A stretch of DNA of 64,000 nucleotides, taken from NCBI RefSeq assembly GCF_023074185.1, contig NZ_JADPKY010000126.1, positions 124,001-188,000 of the forward strand, written 5' to 3'. Below the pieces are notes generated by a model, which searched no databases, was not told where the DNA came from, and saw only the letters and a list, made by a program, of their open reading frames with translations. Both the position numbers and the translations under genes were made by a program. This stretch comes from Bradyrhizobium sp. 132 (GTDB lineage: Bacteria > Pseudomonadota > Alphaproteobacteria > Rhizobiales > Xanthobacteraceae). This document shows positions 25,808-34,097 of this stretch, piece after piece (positions within the stretch are counted from its first letter, which is position 1; the number at the start of each line of letters is the position of its first letter).

Positions 25808-26125
25808 ATGCGCAGACGAATTGCTCTCCCCATTTCTGCCATATTTTCGCTCGCGCTCGCCACATTTGCGCTTGCGCCCGGCGGAAACACGCCGGCGCAT
25901 GCGTTCGGAACTCACCATGCCTTCTGTCTCACCGGCGATGAATGGCCGGGGCTCAGCAATTGCACGTTCGACAGTTACGCGCAGTGCCAGGCGAGTTCGT
26001 CGGGCCGCGCCCTCACCTGTATCGCGAACCCGTATTTCGCAGGCCAGAGCGATGATCCCTACGCCTACCAGAACAGGCCGCACGCGCAGACGCCTGGTTA
26101 TCCGCCGGGCTATTTCCAGCGCTAA
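25808..26125 (+). CDS. DUF3551-type small secreted protein
   Basis: A 105-residue product. The signal peptide runs about residues 1-35 ('LPISAIFSLALATFALAPGG..PAHA'). The mature part has the DUF3551 layout: 'HHAFCLTGDEWPGLSNCTFDSYAQCQASSSGRALTCIANPYFA', with four cysteines likely forming two disulfides, then a Pro/Tyr-rich tail. DUF3551 proteins are numerous in Bradyrhizobiaceae and have no known function. ATG 25808 follows 'TTGGAGAATTGAA'; the upstream in-frame ATG (25706) would bury the signal. A decayed copy of its C-terminal domain follows at 26143. Confidence 0.75.
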   Translation: MRRRIALPISAIFSLALATFALAPGGNTPAHAFGTHHAFCLTGDEWPGLSNCTFDSYAQCQASSSGRALTCIANPYFAGQSDDPYAYQNRPHAQTPGYPPGYFQR

Positions 26126-26142
26126 GCTGCGTCGCGCTCGCT

Positions 26143-26276
26143 TCGCGCTCCTTGATTGCCGCTACGCCTCGCACGAGCAGTGCAGGTATTTGGCCGTGGG
26201 TCGGTCGGCGACGCGCATTGCGAACCCGTACTTTGCGCAGAAGAAGCCCCCTCGCCGCGCAAGGCGCCTCAATTAA
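26143..26276 (+). pseudogene. Remnant of a second DUF3551 C-terminal domain
   Basis: In another frame just after the intact gene, codons read 'LLDCRYASHEQCRYLAVGRSATRIANPYFAQ' and then a stop. This keeps the 'C...Y..QC......R...IANPYFA' spacing of the neighbouring DUF3551 protein, and the DNA around GCGAACCCGTA is shared by both copies. No start codon, signal peptide or ribosome site belongs to it. I infer a decayed tandem duplicate. Confidence 0.5.
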
Positions 26277-26507
26277 ATCGGGACGCTGATATGCGGCCTG
26301 CCCAACGTTCAGCTTCCGGTGTTGACGCCGACTGATCCGGGTTTAAGTACGACAGAGAAATCTTGCAGGGGTGGCGACGTTTGCTGGGCTGGTTCCCGTT
26401 GACGCCACCATTGCAGGACACATGACGACATCGCACCGAGCGACCTCGCCCCGCGCGACCGCGGCCTCAGCACCCCTCATCTCGCCATCGTCCTGTTCTC
26501 GCTCGCG

Positions 26508-27755
26508 ATGGGCGGCTTTGCGATCGGAACCACCGAATTCGCATCGATGAGCCTGCTGCCCTTTTTCGCCGCCGACCTCGGGATCGACGAGCCGACCGCA
26601 GGACACGCAATCAGCGCCTACGCGCTCGGCGTCGTGCTCGGCGCGCCACTGATCGCCGTGCTCGGCGCGCGATTGGCGCGGCGCGCGCAGCTATTGGTCC
26701 TGATGGCCGTGTTCGCGCTCGGCAATGCCCTCACTGCGCTGGCGCCGGGCTTTGGCTGGATGATCGCAGCGCGTTTCCTCTCGGGATTGCCCCACGGGGC
26801 CTATTTCGGCATCGCCACGCTGGTCGCGGCCTCCCTCGTTCCGCAACATCGCCGCTCGCAGGCGATCGGCCAGGTGATGCTCGGCCTGACCACTGCCACC
26901 ATCATCGGCGTGCCGTTGGCCAATCTGATTGGGCAGGCCGTCGGCTGGCGCGCGAGCTTCGGTCTCGTGTCGGTGCTGGCGTTGCTCACGGTCCTGCTGT
27001 GCGCCCTGTTCGCGCCACGCGACCAGGCAGGCCGGTCCGATCCGCTGCGAGAGCTGGGAGCGCTGCGAAGCGGCCGCGTCTGGATCACGCTGGCGATCGG
27101 CGCCATAGGCTTCGGCGGCATGTTCGCCGTCTACACTTACCTGGCGACCACGCTGATCGAGGTGACCAAGGTCAGCCCCGCGGTCATTCCGCTTTTTCTG
27201 GCCGTGTTCGGCATCGGCGCCACGCTCGGCAATCTGTTCGTGCCGCGCTTTGCCGACCGCGCGCTGATGCCGACCGCGGGCGTCATCCTGTTATTCTCGG
27301 CAGTTGCGCTGCTGGTGTTTCCGCTTGCCGCCGGCAATCCCTGGCTGCTGGCGGCAGACGTCTTCGCGATCGGCGCCAGCGTCTCGCTCGGCGCCATTCT
27401 CCAGACGCGGCTGATGGACGTCGCCGGAGACGCGCAGGCGCTTGCGGCCGCCCTCAACCATTCGGCATTCAACACCGCCAATGCGCTCGGCCCGTTCCTC
27501 GGCGGCATCGCCATTCGCGAGGGGCTGGGCTGGACCTCCACCGGCCCAGTCGGCGCCGCGCTGGCGGTTCTGGGTTTCCTGATCTGGATCGTCGCCTATC
27601 GCGACGCCAGATCTGCTGAAGCCGAATCTGCTCCGGTCGATGTCAGCTCGGGAAGCAACGCGGCCGCACCGGAGAATCCTCCGGCGAAACTGGCGCCACC
27701 GTTGGCGCCGGATGATCGAAGCCGTTCGAATGCCGCCAGTGATCCGGTGGCTTGA
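26508..27755 (+). CDS. MFS exporter (YdhP/AraJ-like drug:H+ antiporter), N-terminus displaced by a frame break
   Basis: A 12-segment major-facilitator protein, 415 residues from ATG 26508. Seen: 'GTTEFASMSLLPFFAADLGI', 'ARRAQLLVLMAVFALGNALTAL' and 'ARFLSGLPHGAYFGIATLVAASLVP', typical of arabinose/purine-analogue exporters. The frame is coding-like for ~28 codons upstream of 26508 ('LSTPHLAIVLFSLAMGG', the first membrane segment), yet has no start codon there. An ATG with AGGA at 26422 lies in another frame. A one-base loss near 26425 would explain this. A variable 'SSGSNAAAPENPP' tail ends the protein. Confidence 0.8.
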   Translation: MGGFAIGTTEFASMSLLPFFAADLGIDEPTAGHAISAYALGVVLGAPLIAVLGARLARRAQLLVLMAVFALGNALTALAPGFGWMIAARFLSGLPHGAYFGIATLVAASLVPQHRRSQAIGQVMLGLTTATIIGVPLANLIGQAVGWRASFGLVSVLALLTVLLCALFAPRDQAGRSDPLRELGALRSGRVWITLAIGAIGFGGMFAVYTYLATTLIEVTKVSPAVIPLFLAVFGIGATLGNLFVPRFADRALMPTAGVILLFSAVALLVFPLAAGNPWLLAADVFAIGASVSLGAILQTRLMDVAGDAQALAAALNHSAFNTANALGPFLGGIAIREGLGWTSTGPVGAALAVLGFLIWIVAYRDARSAEAESAPVDVSSGSNAAAPENPPAKLAPPLAPDDRSRSNAASDPVA

Positions 27756-27765
27756 GGACGCCTCC

Positions 27766-28515
27766 TCAACCAGCCATCGTAACGATCAAAGGTCCGCTTC
27801 GGGTGGCGATCACGGTATGCTCGTATTGAACAGTCGCCGCTTCGGGGCTGCTGTAGAGCGTCCACGGATCATCGCCATCCTGTGCCCACTCGGCGCCCAG
27901 GGACAGGAATGGCTCGACCGTGAACACCAGGCCGTCGCTCATGATACGGCGTTCCGAGCGGTCGGGCCATGTCGCGATCTCCGTCGGCTCCTCGTGGAGC
28001 GACAGGCCGACACCGTGGCTAGCAAGGTTCCTGACCAGGCTGTAACCGTTCTTCCGCGCGAAAGTCCCGATGGCCTGACCGATGCCGGCAATCGGTTTGC
28101 CGGCTCCAACCTGCCGCAGGCCCGTCCACATCGCGCGCCTTCCATCCCTGCAAAGACGTTCGACCACGCGGGTTACGGGCGGAACGGCGAATGACGCTCC
28201 CGTATCCGCAAAGAAGCCGTTCTTCGCGGCAGACACGTCGATGTTCACAAGGTCGCCGCGCGCGATCCGTCGCTCACCCGGAATGCCGTGAGCGATCTCC
28301 TCGTTCACGCTGATGCAGGTCGCCCCGGGAAAGTCGTAGGCCAGCTCCGGAGCCGAACGTGCGCCGGCAGCCTCCAGCAGTGTTCGTCCGATCTGGTCGA
28401 GCTCGGAGGTGGTCATGCCCGGCTCGAGCGCCTTGCCCATCGCCTCGAGAGTGTTGGCGACGATGCGTCCGATCTCTTTCAGGCTGGTGAGGTCGTTGTC
28501 ATCCGAGATTGTCAT
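27766..28515 (-). CDS. map: Type I methionine aminopeptidase
   Basis: Removes the initiator Met from nascent proteins. The 249-residue product has all five metal ligands of the pita-bread fold: Asp in 'LVNIDVSA', Asp in 'GFFADTGASF', His in 'ASHGVGLSLHEEP', Glu in 'VFTVEPFLS' and Glu in 'VQYEHTVI'. The chain begins at ATG 28515 ('MTISDDNDLTSLKEIG'); the long upstream extension in frame is not family-like. It is short of the zinc-finger N-terminal extension, i.e. class Ia. It is probably an accessory paralogue, convergent with the MFS gene. Confidence 0.92.
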   Translation of the reverse strand: MTISDDNDLTSLKEIGRIVANTLEAMGKALEPGMTTSELDQIGRTLLEAAGARSAPELAYDFPGATCISVNEEIAHGIPGERRIARGDLVNIDVSAAKNGFFADTGASFAVPPVTRVVERLCRDGRRAMWTGLRQVGAGKPIAGIGQAIGTFARKNGYSLVRNLASHGVGLSLHEEPTEIATWPDRSERRIMSDGLVFTVEPFLSLGAEWAQDGDDPWTLYSSPEAATVQYEHTVIATRSGPLIVTMAG

Positions 28516-28742
28516 ATCAGGCTCTTCCGAAAGCCGGGGCATAGCGCTTGTGAAGCCGGCTTGCAAACGGAAGGACCCATGCCAAATCGCGTCGGCGCAA
28601 ATGCTTCTTGCCGGACGGCCCGGTCTTTCGAAAACGCACGACGTGACGCACCGGACCTCGCAATCGCCGTTCATATGACATTTCAGCGATGCTATCCCCC
28701 TGTCGCTCTCGACAACACAGACGAGAGAACTGGAGAATGTTC

Positions 28743-30062
28743 ATGTCTGTCACGAACAACGGAATCGGCCGGCGAGACTTCGTTGCATCGTCGCTGGTCG
28801 GTACCATTGGCCTTACCTTTCCGCTCACTTCGATCGCGTCATCCGCTCAGGCCGCAGAAAGCACCGCAAGCCCCGCCGGCGACGCCAGCATCCGCAAATT
28901 CAATATCAACATCCCCGACTCGACGCTCGATGACCTGCGCCGGCGCATCGGAGCAACGCGCTGGCCCGACCGGGAGACGGTGCCCGACATCTCGCAAGGC
29001 GTGCAACTCGCGCGGCTGCAATCTCTTTGCGGCTACTGGGCCAAGTCCTATGACTGGCGCAAGATCGAAAAGCAGCTCAACGCACTGCCGCAGTTCATCA
29101 CCGAGATCGATGGCCTCGACATCCATTTCATCCATGTCCGGTCACGCAATCCCGACGCGCTGCCCATCATCATCACGCACGGCTGGCCGGGTTCGATCCT
29201 CGAAATGCTCAAGACCATCGGACCGCTGACCGATCCCGTAGCGCACGGTGGGCGCGCCGAGGACGCCTTCCACGTCGTCATCCCCTCGATTCCCGGTTAC
29301 GGCTTCTCGGCGAAACCACGCGAACTCGGATGGGGCCCGGACCGCGTAGCGCGCGCCTGGGACGTGCTCATGAAGCGGCTCGGATATGTCAGATACGTCT
29401 CCCAAGGCGGCGACCATGGATCGGTGATCTCCGACGCGCTCGCCCGTCAGAAACCTGCTGGCCTTCTGGGTATCCACGTCAACATGCCGCCGACTGTGCC
29501 TGCCGAATACGTCAGGGGCATCAATGCCGGCGATCCGCCGCCTGCAGGCCTTCCTGAGCCGGAACGCGTGGCCTTCGAGACCCTGAGCAAGTTCTTCGCG
29601 CGAAGCGCGGCCTACGGCGCGATGATGGTGACGCGCCCGCAGACGATCGGTTACGGGCTTTGCGACTCGCCCGCGACACTCGCTGCATTCATGTACGAGA
29701 AGATCTCCGAGTGGACCGATAGCGGCGGCGAGCCCGAGCGCGTGCTGACCAAGGACGAAATCCTGGATGCCATCTCGCTCTACTGGCTCACGGATACCGG
29801 AGCGTCGGCCAGCCGGTTCTACTGGGAAAACAACAACAACAACTTCAGCTCCGCCGCGCAGAAGACCACGGAGATCACGGTGCCGGTCGCGGTGACCGTA
29901 TTCCCTGCCGAAATCTATCGCGCGCCGAAGACATGGACGCAGCGCGCCTATCCGACGCTCCATTACTTCAACGAGGTCGACAAGGGCGGCCACTTCGCGG
30001 CGTGGGAGCAGCCGCAGCTCTTCGCCGCCGAGATGCGGGCAGCGTTCAGATCGCTACGCTAA
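28743..30062 (+). CDS. Exported epoxide hydrolase (EHN domain, alpha/beta hydrolase)
   Basis: Hydrolyses epoxides to diols through an Asp-ester intermediate. The 439-residue product carries a Tat-like signal ('GRRDFVASSLVGTIGLTF', cleavage near 'AQA'), the epoxide-hydrolase N-terminal domain (about 50-160: 'FNINIPDSTLDDLRRRIGATRWPD') and an alpha/beta hydrolase core. Seen in the core: 'ITHGWPGS' oxyanion loop, nucleophile Asp in 'QGGDHGSVI', lid tyrosines and the catalytic His in 'GGHFAAWEQP'. ATG 28743 is chosen because GGAG is seven bases upstream; ATG 28737 is too close to it. It is divergent from map. Natural substrate unknown. Confidence 0.92.
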   Translation: MSVTNNGIGRRDFVASSLVGTIGLTFPLTSIASSAQAAESTASPAGDASIRKFNINIPDSTLDDLRRRIGATRWPDRETVPDISQGVQLARLQSLCGYWAKSYDWRKIEKQLNALPQFITEIDGLDIHFIHVRSRNPDALPIIITHGWPGSILEMLKTIGPLTDPVAHGGRAEDAFHVVIPSIPGYGFSAKPRELGWGPDRVARAWDVLMKRLGYVRYVSQGGDHGSVISDALARQKPAGLLGIHVNMPPTVPAEYVRGINAGDPPPAGLPEPERVAFETLSKFFARSAAYGAMMVTRPQTIGYGLCDSPATLAAFMYEKISEWTDSGGEPERVLTKDEILDAISLYWLTDTGASASRFYWENNNNNFSSAAQKTTEITVPVAVTVFPAEIYRAPKTWTQRAYPTLHYFNEVDKGGHFAAWEQPQLFAAEMRAAFRSLR

Positions 30063-30314
30063 GACGTCAATCCGTGAACCGAGGCGGCGCTGTCATGGCG
30101 CCGCTTGGTGGCTCTTTCGGCCTCTCGGCGGCGCCGTCGCTTCCCTGCGCATGGCGCGAAGAGCGCGTCGGCTGTGATGACCGACAGGACGGGTCTGACG
30201 TCAGTGTGGACGCAGCTCGTGGCGTCGTGCTCGTCGGCGGCATCGGCTCCGACGAGCCCTTGGACAGCAGCTTCGCTGCCGAACGTCAGCGCGACGTCGT
30301 CGCCGCAATTGGAT
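30063..30314. other. Intergenic segment without a supported gene
   Basis: Frames here are shadows or random: none has a ribosome site together with protein-like composition. Nothing else is visible in this part of the epoxide hydrolase-HD gene gap. Confidence 0.5.
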
Positions 30315-30474
30315 TCAAAATAGAGCCGCGCTTAGAGCCTGTCCGTAGATCATTGCGGCCACAAGTGACAGCAGCAGACCTGCCCCCCAAAAAAATCACA
30401 AGTATCTTTAAAGTTTCGACGTCAACGTTGGTTCTCGTCGCCCGGAATATCGCCTTCGCCAGTGCAGTCATCAT
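30315..30474 (-). pseudogene. Frameshifted ~52-residue single-pass membrane protein
   Basis: ATG 30474, with GGAG six bases upstream, encodes 'MMTALAKAIFRATRTNVDVETLKILVIF'. The frame then enters a T7-G6 homopolymer. Continuing in the same frame gives unlikely basic sequence, but shifting one base gives 'GAGLLLSLVAAMIYGQALSAALF' and an immediate stop. The sum is a plausible protein with a basic N-terminus and one long membrane helix. From memory, similar 'DVETLK..VIF.G.GLL.SL' proteins are common in Bradyrhizobium. The change is either a homopolymer sequencing error or a real mutation. Confidence 0.55.
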
Positions 30475-30610
30475 CGCCCGCTCCAAAGCAGACCGCGTGA
30501 CAACGCGGCCTGACTTCGTCTAGCGTTGTTGGGCGCGTTTGCGTGTGAAGCAGATTACAGGTGATTGGCGCAACGACAGTTTTTGATTACGCACCTGGGC
30601 ATGATCATCA

Positions 30611-30639
30611 TGAGCAGGATCGTGTTGCGATCCTGCTCA
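30611..30639. repeat. Perfect 12-bp inverted repeat downstream of the HD gene
   Basis: TGAGCAGGATCG and CGATCCTGCTCA are separated by five bases. It lies 49 bases past the stop of the HD-domain gene (minus strand). There is no U-tract, so it may be a 3'-end stabiliser or a repeat element rather than an intrinsic terminator. Confidence 0.5.
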
Positions 30640-30687
30640 CGTCGCCGCCCAACGCAAAATTCCTCGGCGACGTCGTTACGCGACGGC

Positions 30688-31326
30688 TCAGGTCTGCCAG
30701 GGCGTGTTGCGGATGCGCGTGCATGCGTTCGGCTTGCGAAATGCCGGATCGCGATCTTCGATGTAATCGAAATTGACCGTCCCGAACGTCGTCTGAGGCT
30801 TCTTCAAGGCCGAGCAAGTCTGCACCTCGAGGAATTCGTTCTTGAAATCGCCGCGCGGAAACGCGGCGATCACCTCGTCGCGTTGCTCTTGTGTGTAGTC
30901 GTCATATCCAACGCCCACGACGTCCACCAAAACCCCTGCGTTCGTGAGCGCGATTTCCGGCTTCATATACTGCGGAATTCCTGGCGTGGTATGCAGCGCA
31001 ATCGCCTCCCACACCAGATCGGCTTGCGGCTGAGCAACGCCGTGCCCCCTGAGAAATTCTCGCGCGGCGTCGGCGCTGTCGACTTCAAATCGCTTTGTCT
31101 CGGTGTGGTAATGATCGACAAGGCCGAGATCGTGAAACAGCGCCGCGACATAGAGCAACTCGGAGTCGAATTTCAGCTTCTGACGCACGCCCTTGATCGC
31201 GCCGAATACATAGACGCGAACCGAATGGTTGAACAACATCTCGGTTTCGTACTGGCGCACCAGCTCGGCCGCCTGCCGTGCCATCTTGCTGTCGGGAATC
31301 CTCACGCCGGAAATCATGCTTGCCAT
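30688..31326 (-). CDS. HD-domain hydrolase (cyanamide-hydratase-like branch, tentative)
   Basis: A 212-residue metal-dependent HD-superfamily protein. It has His in 'MLFNHSVRVYVFGA' (about 34), the His-Asp pair in 'LYVAALFHDLGLVDHY' (about 66-67) and a downstream Asp in 'LTNAGVLVDVVGVGYDD'. The general layout resembles HD proteins annotated as phosphohydrolases or cyanamide hydratase-like enzymes. The substrate is not deducible. ATG 31326 has AGGAG upstream. It follows the shortened AhpD-like gene on the same strand by 38 bases, so the two are likely co-transcribed. Confidence 0.82.
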   Translation of the reverse strand: MASMISGVRIPDSKMARQAAELVRQYETEMLFNHSVRVYVFGAIKGVRQKLKFDSELLYVAALFHDLGLVDHYHTETKRFEVDSADAAREFLRGHGVAQPQADLVWEAIALHTTPGIPQYMKPEIALTNAGVLVDVVGVGYDDYTQEQRDEVIAAFPRGDFKNEFLEVQTCSALKKPQTTFGTVNFDYIEDRDPAFRKPNACTRIRNTPWQT

Positions 31327-31364
31327 TTTTCAGGCTCCTGGCTTTGTCGCTGCGATTGCGGCCG

Positions 31365-31655
31365 TCAGGCCGCCTTCTCCATCGCAGCCTGCGGCGTATT
31401 TCGGAAGCTGAAGAGATTGCCGGCCTCAGCCCACGCCTGCAGCAGCGCGAGCTTTTCGATCTTCTGGCCGCTCTTAAGCAGATCGCGCGTGTGCATGTCC
31501 AGGCAATAGGCGCAGTTGTTGATCTGCGATATGCGCAGGTAGACCAGGTTCACCAGCGTCGCAGGAAGATTGCTCTGCATGACGTAGCCGTAGACGCCGC
31601 CCAACGTTTTCACGCCCGCCGGTGCGATGTGGTTGTAATCGAGACGCATGGTCAT
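31365..31655 (-). CDS. AhpD/carboxymuconolactone decarboxylase-like protein with apparent internal deletion
   Basis: A 96-residue product beginning 'MTMRLDYNHIAPAGVKTLGGVYGYV' and retaining the redox motif 'NNCAYCLDMH' (Cys48, Cys51, His55) and the helix 'KIEKLALLQAWAEAGNLFS'. The next residues, 'FRNTPQAAMEKAA' then stop, look like the extreme C-terminus of this ~150-residue family. About 50-55 residues between them appear to be missing, in frame. GGAG seven bases before ATG 31655 supports the start. The family performs alkylhydroperoxidase-type thiol chemistry. It is divergent from a MocR-type regulator, a common rhizobial pairing. Confidence 0.75.
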   Translation of the reverse strand: MTMRLDYNHIAPAGVKTLGGVYGYVMQSNLPATLVNLVYLRISQINNCAYCLDMHTRDLLKSGQKIEKLALLQAWAEAGNLFSFRNTPQAAMEKAA

Positions 31656-31786
31656 TTTCTTACTCCATGATGTCGGTCTGTTCGCCGGCCTTGGTTGCCG
31701 GGTACTTTCATCTGCCCCCATAAGTGCTACCGCCATGGTCCACAGAAAAGTACCAAGAACGCACGAAAATCGTGTACCACGGGGAC

Positions 31787-33190
31787 ATGACCAAGCCGCT
31801 GCGGTTGAAGCTTGACCGCTCTGCGAAGACGCCGCTGGCGGAGCAGATCCGCAAGGGTATCGGGAATGCTATCGCGAGCGGTGTGCTCGCCCCGGGGGCT
31901 CGTCTGCCTTCCTGGCAGGACATGGCAGCCCAACTTGGCGTCGCGCGAGGTACAGTGCGCTCGGCGTACCAAAAACTCTCCTCCGCCCAACTGATCGTAG
32001 CTTCGCGCGCGACAGGAACGCACGTCGCGGACCGGCCGTCCCTCGCCGCTCGGCAGGAACAAGCCCCGGATTCCGGCTCATTCATGGAGATGTACCGGGA
32101 GCTCACCGCGGGGCCGGCTGTTTTTCAGATGGGCGTGCCTTCGAACGAAACCGTTCCCGCCAAGCTCTTCGCGAGAATGCGCGCGCAGGCGGTTCGTGCA
32201 GAAATGAGCGCACCGGCGATCTATCCCGATCCGCGGGGCGAGCTAGACTTGCGCCGCGAGATCGCGGCTTACCTTGCGCTAGCGCGCGGAATCGAGTGCG
32301 CACCTTCCCAAATCATCATCACCAGCGGTTTCAGTGGCGGCCTCGGACTGGCGCTCCGCGTTCTCGGCCTCGAGCAAAAAAGGTCTGGGTGGAGGATCCA
32401 GGCTTTCCCTTCACCCGTAAGGGGCTCGAGCTTGCGGGATTGTCGATCGCGCCGATCCCGGTTGACGCGGACGGCATCGACGTCAATTACGGCCTGAAAC
32501 ATGCTCCTGACGCGTCGCTGGTTGTCGTGACTCCAGGACAGCAGGCACCGCTTGGATTCACCCTGTCGCTGGCAAGACGTTCACGCCTGCTCGAATGGGC
32601 CGCTCAAGAGAGGGTGTGGGTGATCGAGGATGACTATCTGAGCGAGCTTCAGCTAAAGGGCCGGGCTACGCCGGCGCTTGCCTCTCTCGATCGTGCTGGG
32701 CGTCATCCACATTGGGTCTTTTAGCAAGACAGTGACGCCCGCCTTGCGGCTTGGCTTCGTCGTTGCGCCCGCTGCTCTGGCGCCACGCTTTGCCGAAGTT
32801 GCGGCATGCCTCGCTCCGGCGCCCGGGCCCTCCGTACAGATCGCAACCGCCGAATTCATCCGCGACGGCCACTATCTACGGCATCTTCGACGGACGAAGC
32901 GGGCCTATGCCGCGCAAGGCGATGCGCTGCTGAAATACCTGAAGGCACGCGCCAGGGACGTTGCGATCGCCGGATTGGCCGCGGTCCTGCGACTGCCGGA
33001 CGGGACCTCCGACGTCGCGATCGCGAGGAAAGCGGCATCGTTCGGATTGGCGCCCACGCCCCTGTCGCTATGGCATGCGTCCGCGGCTTCGGCGCGATCC
33101 GGACTGTTGCTGGGCGTCGCCACATCTCCCCACAAGAGGATCGAGGCATCCTGCGACCGGCTCCTTCAGATCATCGACCGTCATACGTGA
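31787..33190 (+). pseudogene. MocR/PdxR-type transcriptional regulator, two frameshifts
   Basis: The frame from ATG 31787 encodes a GntR winged helix ('LDRSAKTPLAEQIRKGI', 'LGVARGTVRSAYQKL'), a linker, and the start of a PLP-aminotransferase domain ('IYPDPRGELDLRREIAAYLA..RGI', 'IIITSGFSGGL'). At a run of six A near 32378 the sense passes to another frame ('VWVEDPGFPFTRKGLELAG', 'PGQQAPLGFTLSLARRSRLLEWA', 'VIEDDYLSEL'). Near 32700 it returns to the first frame ('IHIGSFSKTVTPALRLGF', with the PLP-lysine motif SFSK). The two lesions cancel, so the ends are in register. As written no full-length protein can be made. It is divergent from the AhpD-like gene it probably regulated. Confidence 0.85.
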
Positions 33191-33217
33191 CGAGCTTGGG
33201 CCCTATGATTCCGCAAT

Positions 33218-33991
33218 CTACACGGGTGTGTAGATCACCAGCTTCAGCGCCGGATCGTCATTGGCCTGAAAACTCGTGTGTTCGAACTGGAGCACGCCCC
33301 TGGTCGGGTGGTTCATGGTCTTGAGGCCCGCGGCGGTGCTGCGGATGTCGTGCGCTTCCCACCATTTGACGAATTCCGGACTGCCCTCGCGCAGCCGCGT
33401 GAGCAACTCCGAGAAGGCGGGATCGCCCGCCCAGACGTCGTGGGTGGCGCGAAACATCGCGACCATGCTCTTGGCGACGTCGTTCCAGCCGGCACCATAG
33501 AACTTTCGCGTCTGCTTGTTCGTCATCACCAGCAGCAGCGTGTTGCGGTCCTGCTCGGGCAATTGTCCGAACCCGAAGACCTCCTCGGCCGCCTCGTTCC
33601 AGGCCAGCACGTCCCAGCGCCGCCCCGTGACATAGGCCGGCTGCGTCAGGCTCTCGATCATCCGCCGAACGGGCGCCGGCACGATCTCGCGCGTGAACGC
33701 GCGCTTGTCACCGTCGCGCGCCAGCGCCTTGAGATGGGCATGCTCGGTCTTGCTGAGGCGCAGCGCGCGGGCCAGCGCGTCGACGGTGGTCACCGACGGA
33801 CTGACGGTGCGGCCCTGCTCGAGGCGGATATACCAGTCGACGCCGATGCCGGCGAGCTGCGCGACCTCTTCGCGACGGAGCCCTGCGGTGCGGCGCCGCC
33901 GGCCAGCGGGAAGCCCGACGGTCTTCGGCGACAGCTTTTCGCGGCGGGACCTGAGGAAGTCGCCGAATTCGACGCGGCGTGGATCGGCCAT
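33218..33991 (-). CDS. XRE-family regulator with MmyB-like ligand domain
   Basis: A 257-residue transcription factor. The N-terminal helix-turn-helix covers about 10-80: 'GFRREEVAQLAGIGVDWYIRLEQGR' type, here 'GLRREEVAQLAGIG', and 'PSVTTVDALARALRLSKTEHAHL'. The C-terminal MmyB domain, a PAS-like pocket, covers about 105-255: 'PAYVTGRRWDVLAWNEAAEEVFG' and 'GVLQFEHTSFQANDDPALKLVIYTP'. Homologues usually repress a divergent oxidoreductase gene, and here the alcohol dehydrogenase gene starts 106 bases away in the opposite direction. The inducer is unknown. Confidence 0.92.
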   Translation of the reverse strand: MADPRRVEFGDFLRSRREKLSPKTVGLPAGRRRRTAGLRREEVAQLAGIGVDWYIRLEQGRTVSPSVTTVDALARALRLSKTEHAHLKALARDGDKRAFTREIVPAPVRRMIESLTQPAYVTGRRWDVLAWNEAAEEVFGFGQLPEQDRNTLLLVMTNKQTRKFYGAGWNDVAKSMVAMFRATHDVWAGDPAFSELLTRLREGSPEFVKWWEAHDIRSTAAGLKTMNHPTRGVLQFEHTSFQANDDPALKLVIYTPV

Positions 33992-34020
33992 GATGACATG
34001 CCTCGATGGAGGGCCTAGAC

Positions 34021-34040
34021 AATACTAGGATAATACCAGG
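34021..34040. promoter_or_regulatory. Direct repeat AATACYAGG in the XRE-dehydrogenase gap
   Basis: Two 9-base copies (34021-34029 AATACTAGG and 34032-34040 AATACCAGG) have an 11-bp period, one helical turn. They lie between the divergent regulator and dehydrogenase starts. Position and spacing suggest the operator of the XRE regulator; this is inference. Confidence 0.4.
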
Positions 34041-34097
34041 CCTTCCTGCGCCTGGAAAGGCGGCGCATATCGGCTTCACCCACTTTAAGGTGAGATC

